Source of the DNA: Sphingomonadales bacterium | Lineage (GTDB): Bacteria > Pseudomonadota > Alphaproteobacteria > Sphingomonadales > Sphingomonadaceae | Direction: 5' to 3' | Length of the DNA: 64,000 nucleotides | Assembly: GCA_027486415.1 (NCBI GenBank) | Contig: JAIXPC010000002.1 | Coordinates: forward strand, 868,001-932,000 | Shown: positions 55,634-64,000 of the stretch, one piece after another | How the letters are laid out: every line of letters begins with the position of its first letter | How positions within the stretch are numbered: the stretch's first letter is position 1 | Program-made: the position numbers and the translations under genes | Notes under the pieces: model-generated | Seen by the model: the letters and a program-made list of their open reading frames with translations, nothing else | Told to the model about the DNA's origin: nothing | Database searches by the model: none

Positions 55634-55760
55634 CCGCCGGCCACGTGTCGCTTAAGGCGCTCACCTTCCGGTGCTCGCCCGTTGGGTGTGCACCCGTTCG
55701 GGTTGTGCAGGTGCGCAGGTCGGGCGGTTCAAAGATCAACATCAGTGATTGCAGGAACTC

Positions 55761-56030
55761 ATGGCCAATACGCCCCAGGCTGAAAAGCGCATCCGCCGCA
55801 ACGACCGTCGCGCCGCGATCAACAAGGCGCGCGTCAGCCGCATCCGTACCTTCGTCAAGAAGGTCGAATCGAGCCTCGCCGCCGGTGATGCTGCTGCCGC
55901 TGCCGCTGCTCTGCAGGCAGCTCAGCCGGAGATGATGCGCGGTGTCGCCAAGGGAGTGCTCCACAAGAACACCGTCTCGCGCAAGATCAGCCGTCTTGCC
56001 GCTCGGGTGAAGGGTCTGGCGACCGCCTGA
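55761..56030 (+). CDS. rpsT: 30S ribosomal protein S20
   Basis: [36 protein letters not shown]...[20 protein letters not shown]. Confidence 0.97.
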   Translation: MANTPQAEKRIRRNDRRAAINKARVSRIRTFVKKVESSLAAGDAAAAAAALQAAQPEMMRGVAKGVLHKNTVSRKISRLAARVKGLATA

Positions 56031-56073
56031 TGGTGCCCCGCTGGCGTGTCGCCAGCGCGTGATGTGATCGACG

Positions 56074-56108
56074 AAAACGGGGTGCAGCGGCCGGCTGCGC
56101 CCCGTTTT
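56074..56108 (+). terminator. Rho-independent terminator after rpsT
   Basis: AAAACGGGGTGCAGC ggccg GCTGCGCCCCGTTTT stem (one mismatch). Confidence 0.75.
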
Positions 56109-56132
56109 GCGTTGCGTGCGTGCCACACGCCC

Positions 56133-56372
56133 GATTCGCCCGACCAGGGTGTGATTCGTTCATCAGGAGCGATTCGGTGTGCCGGGAGCCGGCAGATGTG
56201 CTCTAACAGGAACATTGCCGCCAGAAGCGTTGCCCGGCGGCACTTTTTTGAACCAGTTTGACTGCCGAATCCGCGGCGGCCGCAGTCATCGAAGTGTCAG
56301 CATTTTGACACAAAAAATCCAAGCAGTTAGCCACGCCGCTTGCCGAATCGGGGAAAATGCCGAATCCGATTC
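56133..56372. promoter_or_regulatory. Cluster of seven GANTC (CcrM-type) motifs upstream of dnaA
   Basis: GANTC at 56133, 56153, 56171, 56267, 56345, 56362, 56368; none noticed between 56373 and 56760. Confidence 0.75.
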
Positions 56373-56759
56373 TGACTGTGAATTCAGTGCTTTGAGGGCG
56401 CCTCCTTCGTAAGTCTGCCGATTGCGTGTCAACAGCTTTATTTGCCGTTGGACGGAATTTGGCCGCTTGCGGACAACGGTTGCGGCTGCTTATTTGGCGC
56501 TCGGTTTGGGTCGGCCGGCGTGATGAACGCCAACGGGTCCAATCGCAGATGATGCATGGCATCCTGGGTTCGACGCAGAGCCCAGCAGGACAGATGTGGC
56601 CGCATACGCCCGCTTGTCCGCGATGTCCGTGTGAATGGTGGGTTCTATCTTCGCTGCGGCGGGGGAAATGCCGGGGGCGGCGGAAGGAAAGGGTGCGTGT
56701 CGACGGCTGCTGCATCATTGCTGCCTTCCGGTAATGCAACGCTGGCGCATGGCGGGCCG

Positions 56760-58094
56760 ATGGAATCGACCGCCGATCGCGACACGTGGTTCCGCGTCCG
56801 CTCTGCGCTGAAGGCCGATGCCGGCGATCACAGCTATGAAGCCTGGCTGGCACCCTTGGTGCTGGTTGGCTGCGATGGCGATACCGTGCGACTCGCGGCT
56901 CCCTCGCCATTTGCTGCGGACTGGGTGACCAGCCATTACGGCGATCTGCTGCGCCGGCACTGGTCGACGCACCAGCCTGCGATACGCCGTGTCGCCGTGC
57001 AGACCGGCACTGCCGGCCCGGCCACGCCGCTTGTCGGCAGGGCCGCCGCGCCGCCCGCCGTCAGCCAGCCGCTGCCGGTCGATGCACGCTACAGCTTTGA
57101 CAATTTCATCGTCGGCAAGGCCAATGAACTGGCCTACAACGCCGCGCTGTCGATGGCCGAACCGGGCATGCCGGGCTTCAATCCGCTGTTCCTTCACGGC
57201 ACCACCGGGCTCGGCAAGACCCACCTGATGCACGCCATCGGCAACGCCTACCTCGCCCATCACCCGCAGGGACGTGTTGCCTATCTTTCGGCGGAAAAAT
57301 TCATGGTCGAATTCATGGCTGCCCTGCGCGCCAAGGATACGATCAGCTTCAAGCAGCGGCTGCGCTCGGTCGATCTCCTGATGATCGACGATGTGCAGTT
57401 CATCGCCGGCAAGGAATCGACCCAGGAAGAATTCTTCCACACGATGAACGAGATCATCGGTGCCGGGAAGCGGCTGGTGATCACGGCCGATCGTTCACCC
57501 CAGAACCTGGAAGGCATCCAGGATCGCATTCTTTCGCGCATGGCCTGGGGCCTTGTGGCCGACATCAACCCGGCCGATTACGAGCTCAGGCTCAACATCC
57601 TGCACGCCAAGGTGGCGGCACTGGGTGCTCGCGTGTCGGTGCCGGATGACGTGATCGATTTCCTAGCCCGCAAGATCACCGCCAACGTGCGCGAACTGGA
57701 AGGGGCGCTGAACCGCGTCACCGCGTTTGCCACGCTGGTCGGCAAGCCGGTCACCCTGGAATTCACCCGCGAAACGCTGGCCGACCTGCTGCGCGCGCAC
57801 GAGAAGAAGCTGACGATCGACGAGATCCAGCGCAAGGTGGCTGATTATTATGGACTGAAGGTCGCTGACCTGTTGTCGGAGCGCCGTGCCCGCGAAGTGG
57901 CGCGTCCGCGCCAGATCGCCATGTATCTGGCCAAGAAGATGACCCCGCGATCGCTGCCCGAGATTGGCCGCCGCTTTGGCAAGCGCGACCACACCACGGT
58001 CATGCACGCCGTCAAGCGCGTCGAGCAACTGCGCGCCGACGACCGCGAGATCGACAGCGACGTCGCGACGCTGACCCGCCTGCTCGACGGCTGA
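56760..58094 (+). CDS. dnaA: Chromosomal replication initiator DnaA
   Basis: [54 protein letters not shown]-terminal [22 protein letters not shown]. Start chosen at [15 protein letters not shown]; upstream in-frame starts exist. Confidence 0.96.
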   Translation: MESTADRDTWFRVRSALKADAGDHSYEAWLAPLVLVGCDGDTVRLAAPSPFAADWVTSHYGDLLRRHWSTHQPAIRRVAVQTGTAGPATPLVGRAAAPPAVSQPLPVDARYSFDNFIVGKANELAYNAALSMAEPGMPGFNPLFLHGTTGLGKTHLMHAIGNAYLAHHPQGRVAYLSAEKFMVEFMAALRAKDTISFKQRLRSVDLLMIDDVQFIAGKESTQEEFFHTMNEIIGAGKRLVITADRSPQNLEGIQDRILSRMAWGLVADINPADYELRLNILHAKVAALGARVSVPDDVIDFLARKITANVRELEGALNRVTAFATLVGKPVTLEFTRETLADLLRAHEKKLTIDEIQRKVADYYGLKVADLLSERRAREVARPRQIAMYLAKKMTPRSLPEIGRRFGKRDHTTVMHAVKRVEQLRADDREIDSDVATLTRLLDG

Positions 58095-58133
58095 GGCCTT
58101 TCCCCCGCCGCCGTGACGGCGTAACCCGGGGGC

Positions 58134-58994
58134 GTGTCCCGTCTCGCCCGCTCCGGCCCCTTCTGGTTCATCGTCTCGTGCGGCGCCTTCGCGTCGATGT
58201 GGGTGATGATCCGCTATGCCGCGCGCGATCTGCACAGTTTCGAGATCGTCTTCTTCCGCAATTTTCTGGGGCTGCTGTTCCTGTTGCCGATGCTGGTCCG
58301 CACCCCCGGCATCATACGGTTGGACCGGATGCCCTTCCACCTGCGCCGTGCCACGTCGGGCTTTGTCGCCACCATGGGCACCTTTTATGCGGTCGCCAAC
58401 GCGCCGCTGGCGACGACATTGGCCATCAACTACACGGCGCCGCTGTTCGGCACCGTGGGCGCCGTGCTGGTGCTGGGGGAGCGCATCCGGGCCCGCCGCA
58501 TCGCCGCCTTGGCCATCGGCTTTGTCGGCATGCTGCTGGTGCTGCGGCCCGGCCAGCTGCCGATGACGGCGGGCATTGCAGCGGCCATCATCTCGGCGGT
58601 TTCCACCGGCTATTCCATCGTCGCGATGCGCAGCCTGGTTGGGGTCGATGACAGCCGCGCCGTGGCCGCCTGGACCTTCATTCTCACCACCATTCCCAGC
58701 CTTGCCGTCGCCCTTTCCGTCTGGACGGCCCCGCCGGTGGCCGTCTGGGGTTGGCTGGTCGGCATCGGCGCTGCGGCCGCCATCGGCCAGCTCACCCTCA
58801 CCAGGGCATTCTCGCTTTCCGAAGCCTCTGCTGTGCTGCCGCTGGATTTCGTCCGCTTCGGCCTGATCACGGCGGCGGGCGTGCTGCTGTTCAACGAGAC
58901 CTATGATCTGCTCACGCTGGCCGGCGGCGCGCTGATCCTGGCCTCCACCATCTATCTCGCCATCCGGGAGGCGCAGTTGAAAAAGCAGGGCTGA
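58134..58994 (+). CDS. DMT-superfamily (EamA) transporter
   Basis: About ten hydrophobic segments; [48 protein letters not shown]. Confidence 0.92.
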   Translation: MSRLARSGPFWFIVSCGAFASMWVMIRYAARDLHSFEIVFFRNFLGLLFLLPMLVRTPGIIRLDRMPFHLRRATSGFVATMGTFYAVANAPLATTLAINYTAPLFGTVGAVLVLGERIRARRIAALAIGFVGMLLVLRPGQLPMTAGIAAAIISAVSTGYSIVAMRSLVGVDDSRAVAAWTFILTTIPSLAVALSVWTAPPVAVWGWLVGIGAAAAIGQLTLTRAFSLSEASAVLPLDFVRFGLITAAGVLLFNETYDLLTLAGGALILASTIYLAIREAQLKKQG

Positions 58995-59065
58995 CGGTTT
59001 GCCAAGGTTGCCGCGCTGTCACCTGCCCCGCATAACCGCATCCGACATCTCAACGGGAGGATCAC

Positions 59066-59845
59066 ATGAATCTGGAAGGTTGTTCGGCGGTCGTCACCGG
59101 CGGCGCATCGGGCCTGGGCGCTGCCACCGCGCGCCTGCTCGCTGCCAACGGCGTCAAGGTCGCCATCTTCGACATGAATGCCGAGAAGGGTGAGGCCATG
59201 GCCGCCGAAGTCGGCGGCGTGTTCTGCAACGTCAATGTCACCGACGAAGCTTCGGTGGACGCCGGCTTTGCCAAGGCCCGCGCCGCCATCGGGCAGGAGC
59301 GCATCCTGATCAACTGCGCCGGCACCGGCAACGCCATCAAGACGGCCAGCCGCTCCAAGGAAGACGGCAGCATCAAGCATTTCCCGCTCGATGCCTTTGA
59401 TCGCATCATCCAGATCAATCTGGTCGGCACCTTCCGCTGCATCGCCAAGTCGGCTGCCGGCATGATGACGCTGCCGCCGATGGAGAATGGGGAGCGCGGC
59501 GCCATCGTCAACACGGCGTCGGTCGCTGCCGAAGACGGCCAGATCGGCCAGGCGGCTTACTCGGCATCCAAGGGCGGTGTCGTCGGCATGACTTTGCCGA
59601 TTGCCCGCGACCTTTCATCGGAAGGCATTCGCGTCAACACCATCCTGCCTGGCATCTTCAATACGCCGCTGCTGCAGGGTGCGCCGGAAAACGTGAAGGC
59701 GGCGCTGGCCGCCACCGTGCTGTTCCCCAAGCGTCTGGGCGGCCCGGAAGAATATGCATCGCTGGCCGTCGAAATGTGCCGCAACAGCTACTTCAATGGC
59801 GAAGACGTCCGCCTCGACGGCGGTATCCGGATGGCGCCGCGATAA
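59066..59845 (+). CDS. Short-chain dehydrogenase (type II 3-hydroxyacyl-CoA dehydrogenase-like)
   Basis: CSAVVTGGASGLGAATARLLAANGVKVAIFDMN; NTASVAAEDGQIGQAAYSASKGGVVGMTLPIARDLSSEGIRVNTILPG. Confidence 0.95.
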   Translation: MNLEGCSAVVTGGASGLGAATARLLAANGVKVAIFDMNAEKGEAMAAEVGGVFCNVNVTDEASVDAGFAKARAAIGQERILINCAGTGNAIKTASRSKEDGSIKHFPLDAFDRIIQINLVGTFRCIAKSAAGMMTLPPMENGERGAIVNTASVAAEDGQIGQAAYSASKGGVVGMTLPIARDLSSEGIRVNTILPGIFNTPLLQGAPENVKAALAATVLFPKRLGGPEEYASLAVEMCRNSYFNGEDVRLDGGIRMAPR

Positions 59846-59899
59846 TCGCAGCCGGGCGCGCGAATGGCAGCGTCATTTGCCGACTTCGGACGGCGAGCG

Positions 59900-59928
59900 A
59901 AAAGGGCGGGGCATTCCCCGCCCTTTTT
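59900..59928 (+). terminator. Rho-independent terminator after the SDR gene
   Basis: GGGCGGGG-CATT-CCCCGCCC-TTTTT. Confidence 0.85.
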
Positions 59929-59994
59929 GATTCGTCTGTCAGCATGGCATTGCCAACGCCCATTCGTTCGCCGTGCCCTCACGCCCACCCCCAG

Positions 59995-60016
59995 CCCCTC
60001 CCGCTTGCGGGAGGGG
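59995..60016. repeat. REP-like palindrome CCCCTCCCGC-TT-GCGGGAGGGG
   Basis: Perfect 10-bp inverted repeat in intergenic DNA. Confidence 0.6.
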
Positions 60017-60036
60017 AGTCGCAGGCGCCAATCCAG

Positions 60037-60050
60037 TTTTGACACTTTTG
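60037..60050. repeat. Direct repeat TTTTGACACTTTTG copy 1
   Basis: 14-bp exact match with 60132-60145. Confidence 0.65.
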
Positions 60051-60131
60051 CTGATTTCCGGCGTGTGGGGGTTCAAAGGCACCCGGCTGCGAACTACCCC
60101 CTGTTTTCAAAGAGCAATCATGTCGATTCAA

Positions 60132-60145
60132 TTTTGACACTTTTG
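60132..60145. repeat. Direct repeat TTTTGACACTTTTG copy 2
   Basis: Context TGTCGATTCAATTTTGACACTTTTG. Confidence 0.65.
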
Positions 60146-60230
60146 ACGAATCGCACCTGACCTGTAACATTGTCAGCCAGACTGCGCTCGACGTCCTCAT
60201 CATGCCACGCGCGACCCGTGTAGGACAGGC

Positions 60231-60515
60231 TCACCCCACCAGCGCGTCGATGGCCTTGGCCAGCCGCACATCGCGCGCCGACAGGCCGCCCGCATCGTGG
60301 GTGGTCAGCGCGATGTCCACCTTGTTGTAGACGTTGAACCATTCCGGGTGATGGTCCTGCGCTTCAGCCAGCAGCGCCACGCGGTTCATGAACCCCCACG
60401 CCTGGCTGAAATCGCGGAAGCGGTAGGACCGGCGGATATGCTCGCCATCGACACGCCAGCCGGGCAGTTCGTCCGCCAGCGCGGCGCGGGTGGCTTCGTC
60501 CAGTTTCTCGACCAT
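60231..60515 (-). CDS. 4a-hydroxytetrahydrobiopterin dehydratase
   Basis: [74 protein letters not shown]. Confidence 0.96.
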   Translation of the reverse strand: MVEKLDEATRAALADELPGWRVDGEHIRRSYRFRDFSQAWGFMNRVALLAEAQDHHPEWFNVYNKVDIALTTHDAGGLSARDVRLAKAIDALVG

Positions 60516-60538
60516 CTGTTTTGCCCTATGTCACGGGG

Positions 60539-60931
60539 ATGCTGATCGCCCCGAGCCTTGCCGACATCGAACGCCTTGCACAAGCCGCCGTCGAACGCCT
60601 GCCGGACCTGTTCCGCGAGCACCTCGCCTCGGTCATCCTAAAGGTCGAAGATTTTCCCGATGCGACCGTGATGGCCGAAATGGAACTGGAAACGGTGTGG
60701 GACCTGCTTGGCCTCTATTGGGGCCGCCATGTCGGCATGAAGGGCGACGTACCCACCGGCACTTTGCCTGACATGATTTTCCTCTACCGCCGCCCACTGC
60801 TTGATGTGTGGGCGGAAGGCGAAGAGACGCTGGAAGGGCTGGTGACGCACGTGCTGGTGCACGAGGTCGGGCATCACTTCGGGCTGTCGGACGAGGCGAT
60901 GGAGATGATCGAGGCGCAGGCGCAGGAATAG
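60539..60931 (+). CDS. Zincin-like metallopeptidase family protein
   Basis: FLYRRPLLDVWAEGEETLEGLVTHVLVHEVGHHFGLSDEAME. Confidence 0.88.
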   Translation: MLIAPSLADIERLAQAAVERLPDLFREHLASVILKVEDFPDATVMAEMELETVWDLLGLYWGRHVGMKGDVPTGTLPDMIFLYRRPLLDVWAEGEETLEGLVTHVLVHEVGHHFGLSDEAMEMIEAQAQE

Positions 60932-60997
60932 CGGGGGGGCCGGCGGGGGCCAGACGGAAAGAAGGGGGCGTGGCGAAGCCACGCCGTCAGACGACAC

Positions 60998-61028
60998 AAA
61001 AAAGGGCGGCTGAAGAGCCGCCCTTTTT
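60998..61028. terminator. Bidirectional terminator between convergent genes
   Basis: AAAAAA-GGGCGGCT-GAAG-AGCCGCCC-TTTTT. Confidence 0.9.
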
Positions 61029-61091
61029 CGGTCGCTGGCCGATCTTGCCAGAGTCGGCCGGCAACGCGCAGCGTTGCGCGCCTGGCTGCGA

Positions 61092-63431
61092 TCAGAAGTT
61101 CACGCGGCCCATGATGCCGAAGTAACGATCGGCTTCACGCGGGATGATGTAGCGCAGGCCCACCAGCTGGTTGCCGCCCAGGCCCGAGTTGGTGATCTGG
61201 GCCGGGAAGCTCTGGTCGAACAGGTTCTTCACGAACACGGTCACCCGGAACTTGTCGTCCTTTTCGACGATGCCGAACTGCAGGTCGACCAGGCTGTAGG
61301 GGCGGATGTAGCTGAGGTTGCGCAGCGCCGCGTTCACGTCGAACAGGCTGAGCTGGCTCGACTGGGTCGAGACATTGCCGGCGAGGGCAAAGTCGATCGC
61401 GCCGCCGGTGCGGTAACGATAATCCAGACCCACAGTGCCCTTCCAGCGCGGCGCAAAGCCCAGCGGGGTGCCCGGCGGGATGACCGGCTGGCCCGGGATG
61501 ACCTTGAACTGATCAACCTGAGCGTCGGTGAAGGCGAGGCCGCCGGTGATGTTCAGATCCTTGACCGGACGCAGCAGGAAATCGGCTTCGATGCCGCGGG
61601 TCGAAACCCGGCCGGCGTTGGTGAAGCGCGTCACCGGCACACCCGCCACCAGATCGGGGATGTTGGCCTGGAAGTTGCGATACTCGGCGTAGTACGCCGC
61701 CAGGTTCAGCACCAGCTTGCCGCCGAACAGGGTGTTCTTCAGGCCGATTTCGAAGCTGTCGGCGATTTCCGGAGCGATCGCGTTTGTGCCGGTCGCGTTC
61801 AGGTTGAAGAAGGTGTTGAACGCCGGGCCCTTGTAGCCACGGGTGTAGCTGGCATAGCTGTTCACCGCGTCGCTGAACTCATACTGCAGGCCGACCTTGC
61901 CCGAGAAGTTGGTGGCGCTGGTCTTGGCACGGAACGGCACGCCGTTGCTGGCGAGCGGGTTGCCGTTGTTGATGCCAAAGCTGCTGGTATCGAACACGCC
62001 CTGATCGAAATTGCGCTGGATGCCCGGCAGGCCGGCGATGTTCGGGGTGGCGACGCGGCTGTGGAACACCGACAGTTCGTCCACCGTGAAGCGGGCGCCC
62101 ACGATGCCCTTCAGCTTCTCGGTGAAGTTCAGGAGGCCCTGGCCGAACACGGCATAGTTGTCGAACGCCGAGCCGAAGGTTGCGGTGCCGCTGACATTTT
62201 CCGTGGCCGCCGCACCAGCGCTGCCGCAGGTGACCAGCGCCAGCGGCACCGGTTCGCCGCCGCAGCGGGTGACGTTGCGAGTGAAGGTGCGTTCCGTCAC
62301 CGCGCGGCTGAAGAAACCGCCCAGCACATAGGAGAAGAACTGATCGGTGGCCGAGGTCAGGCGCAGCTCCTGGCTGATCGTGGTGCCGGTCTGCGGGCCG
62401 ATGTCGTGCAGCTGCGCCTGGCCGGCAGCGGCGCGATCAAACCAGTCGCCATCGCGGATTTCGTTATTGTCATACCGGCGCCAGGCGGTGATCGACGTGA
62501 AGGTTGAGGTGCCGACTTCGGCATCAAGCTGCAGCGAGACGCCATAGCTTTCCTCTTCCGTGCGCGTGATGAGGTTCTGGCGGATGGTGCGGGTGCGATC
62601 GCCTTCGAAATTGATGCCGGCCAGCGCCAGACCCGCCGGGCCGGCCGGACGGTCACCGATCACTTCGGCGCAGCAATCGTCGTTGGCACGGCGATAATCG
62701 CCGATCACCGTCACCTTCACCGTTTCGGTCAGATCGGCTTCGATCACGCCGCGGACGCCATAACGGTCATAGCCGTTGACACGGCGGTTCACGTTGGCGG
62801 CATCGTTGAAGATATTGCCTTCATAATTGCCATAGAAGGCGGTCCAGCGGCTGCGGACATTCTCGGAGATCGGCAGATCGATGCTGCCGCGCACGCGATA
62901 TTCATTGCCGTTGCCAAAGAACCAGCCGCCTTCGGCATAGCCGCCCAGAGTGTCGCCGGGGCGCTTGGTGACGATGTTGACCACACCGGCCGAGGCGTTC
63001 TTGCCGAACAGCGTGCCCTGCGGGCCGCGGAGCACTTCGATGCGCTCGATATCGACGAGGTCGCTGAAGGCTTCGCCGGCGCGGGCCAGCACGACGCCAT
63101 CCAGCACGGTCGAGATCGACGGTTCGCCGGCAAGGCTGAACGTCGCCGTGCCGACGCCGCGGATATAGAGCGACTGGTTGATGGTGGTGCCCGATTTGCG
63201 GAAGTTCAGGGTCGGCACCAGATACTGGGCGTTTTCCAGGTTCAGCACCGCCTGGCGGCCCAGCTGATCCGCACCCACCACCGACACGGCGACCGGGATG
63301 TCCTGCAGGCGTTCGCTGCGCTTCTGCGCGGTCACGACGATTTCCGCGGGCTCATCGGCACCCTGCGCGAACGCGGGAGCGGCGGATACCGCCATCAGAG
63401 CGGCGGAACTCATCAACAAAGTGCGGATCAT
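61092..63431 (-). CDS. TonB-dependent receptor
   Basis: Signal peptide; EIVVTAQKRSERLQDIPVAVSVV; IERIEVLRGPQGTLFGKNASAGVVNIVTKRP; C-terminal VKNLFDQSFP...YIIPREADRYFGIMGRVNF. Confidence 0.96.
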   Translation of the reverse strand: MIRTLLMSSAALMAVSAAPAFAQGADEPAEIVVTAQKRSERLQDIPVAVSVVGADQLGRQAVLNLENAQYLVPTLNFRKSGTTINQSLYIRGVGTATFSLAGEPSISTVLDGVVLARAGEAFSDLVDIERIEVLRGPQGTLFGKNASAGVVNIVTKRPGDTLGGYAEGGWFFGNGNEYRVRGSIDLPISENVRSRWTAFYGNYEGNIFNDAANVNRRVNGYDRYGVRGVIEADLTETVKVTVIGDYRRANDDCCAEVIGDRPAGPAGLALAGINFEGDRTRTIRQNLITRTEEESYGVSLQLDAEVGTSTFTSITAWRRYDNNEIRDGDWFDRAAAGQAQLHDIGPQTGTTISQELRLTSATDQFFSYVLGGFFSRAVTERTFTRNVTRCGGEPVPLALVTCGSAGAAATENVSGTATFGSAFDNYAVFGQGLLNFTEKLKGIVGARFTVDELSVFHSRVATPNIAGLPGIQRNFDQGVFDTSSFGINNGNPLASNGVPFRAKTSATNFSGKVGLQYEFSDAVNSYASYTRGYKGPAFNTFFNLNATGTNAIAPEIADSFEIGLKNTLFGGKLVLNLAAYYAEYRNFQANIPDLVAGVPVTRFTNAGRVSTRGIEADFLLRPVKDLNITGGLAFTDAQVDQFKVIPGQPVIPPGTPLGFAPRWKGTVGLDYRYRTGGAIDFALAGNVSTQSSQLSLFDVNAALRNLSYIRPYSLVDLQFGIVEKDDKFRVTVFVKNLFDQSFPAQITNSGLGGNQLVGLRYIIPREADRYFGIMGRVNF

Positions 63432-63598
63432 GTGACTCCCCTTGAATATCCGGACGCGTGCCGGGTTCACCCGCACATGAGAATGCGAGCGTGTTGCATT
63501 GCCAAGACAGGCTTTCTTCGTGCGGGTCAATTATCGCTGTGCAACGAGTTGTGCAGTTGCTGCCACGCTGTGGCAACACAGTCACAGTTGCTGGTCGC

Positions 63599-64000
63599 TT
63601 ACAGGCCCAATTCGGCCATGGTGACAGCGCGATGTTCCTTGGCGGAGATTTCGGCAGCAAGGCCAATGGCGACAGCGCGCATGCCATCGTCCGCCGAAAC
63701 GATCACCGGGCCCTCACCGCGAACCGCCGCAGCAAATTGGCGGTGCTGGAAGAAGGTCGAGCCGTGGTGTTGCCCGGCGGCCAGCGCATCGGCGGGCGTT
63801 TCGACGTGCCAGCGCGTCGCCTGCTTGGGATTCATGAAGCCGACGCGCGGCGAGTGGATGATGTCGCCGGCCGGGATCAGCACGTCGAGCCGTGCCTGAT
63901 CACCGGTGGCGAGAATTTCTTCCTGTTGTTCAGCACCATCGGCGAACATGCACAGATCCAGCATGGCGCGCACGCCGTTGGCGAAATCGACGGTGGTGTA
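63599..64000 (-). CDS. Gfo/Idh/MocA-family oxidoreductase-like C-terminus, truncated by window edge
   Basis: YTTVDFANGVRAMLDLCMFADGAEQQEEILATGDQARLDVLIPAGDI...FFQHRQFAAAVRGEGPVIVSADDGMRAVAIGLAAEISAKEHRAVTM; frame open to the edge. Confidence 0.75.
   Translation of the reverse strand, partial: YTTVDFANGVRAMLDLCMFADGAEQQEEILATGDQARLDVLIPAGDIIHSPRVGFMNPKQATRWHVETPADALAAGQHHGSTFFQHRQFAAAVRGEGPVIVSADDGMRAVAIGLAAEISAKEHRAVTMAELGL

Noticed and set aside
60118-60342. 74-aa minus ORF near the possible IS remnant as a transposase fragment
   Set aside because: It overlaps the confident pterin dehydratase gene in another frame and shows no transposase motif.
61074-62507. 477-aa plus-strand ORF opposite the second TonB receptor
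   Set aside because: Shadow frame; no domain signature.
1-64000. CRISPR arrays, tRNA or rRNA genes
   Set aside because: No regularly spaced repeat array, rRNA core or tRNA-like cloverleaf was noticed by reading; a dedicated scan (tRNAscan-SE, CRISPR finder, Infernal) would be needed to be certain.

Overview
High-GC alphaproteobacterial (sphingomonad-like) chromosomal window. Host genes flank an approximately 18 kb head-to-tail structural gene cluster (about 13.06-31.28 kb). The cluster follows the order of an RcGTA-like gene transfer agent or domesticated prophage: small terminase, TerL, portal, protease, HK97 capsid, connector, DUF3168, major tail, gp10/TAC, short tape measure, DUF2460, DUF2163, NlpC/P60, gp15-like and DUF2793. 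No integrase, repressor, replication or lysis genes were seen in it. It departs from the canonical layout in four ways. (i) A ~4.3 kb cassette sits between capsid and connector, with an 884-aa SGNH/sialate-O-acetylesterase-like fiber candidate and fiber-adaptor-like small proteins. (ii) A perfect 13-bp hairpin lies at the capsid/cassette junction. (iii) The 784-aa DUF2460 protein has a large TIM-barrel-like N-terminus, plus an in-frame internal SD+ATG that would release a canonical-size gp12. (iv) A consensus-like promoter upstream carries a palindrome in its spacer. Other notable signals are twin TTGTATACAA operators flanking a GntR/FCD regulator, a dense cluster of seven GANTC (CcrM-type) sites upstream of dnaA, and a possible IS remnant with a REP-like palindrome near 60 kb. 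Recognisable host genes include lipB, nadA, nadC, purL, purQ, purS, ubiB, ubiE, mutM, rpsT, dnaA, dgt and two TonB-dependent receptors. All family calls come from reading translations, not from database searches.
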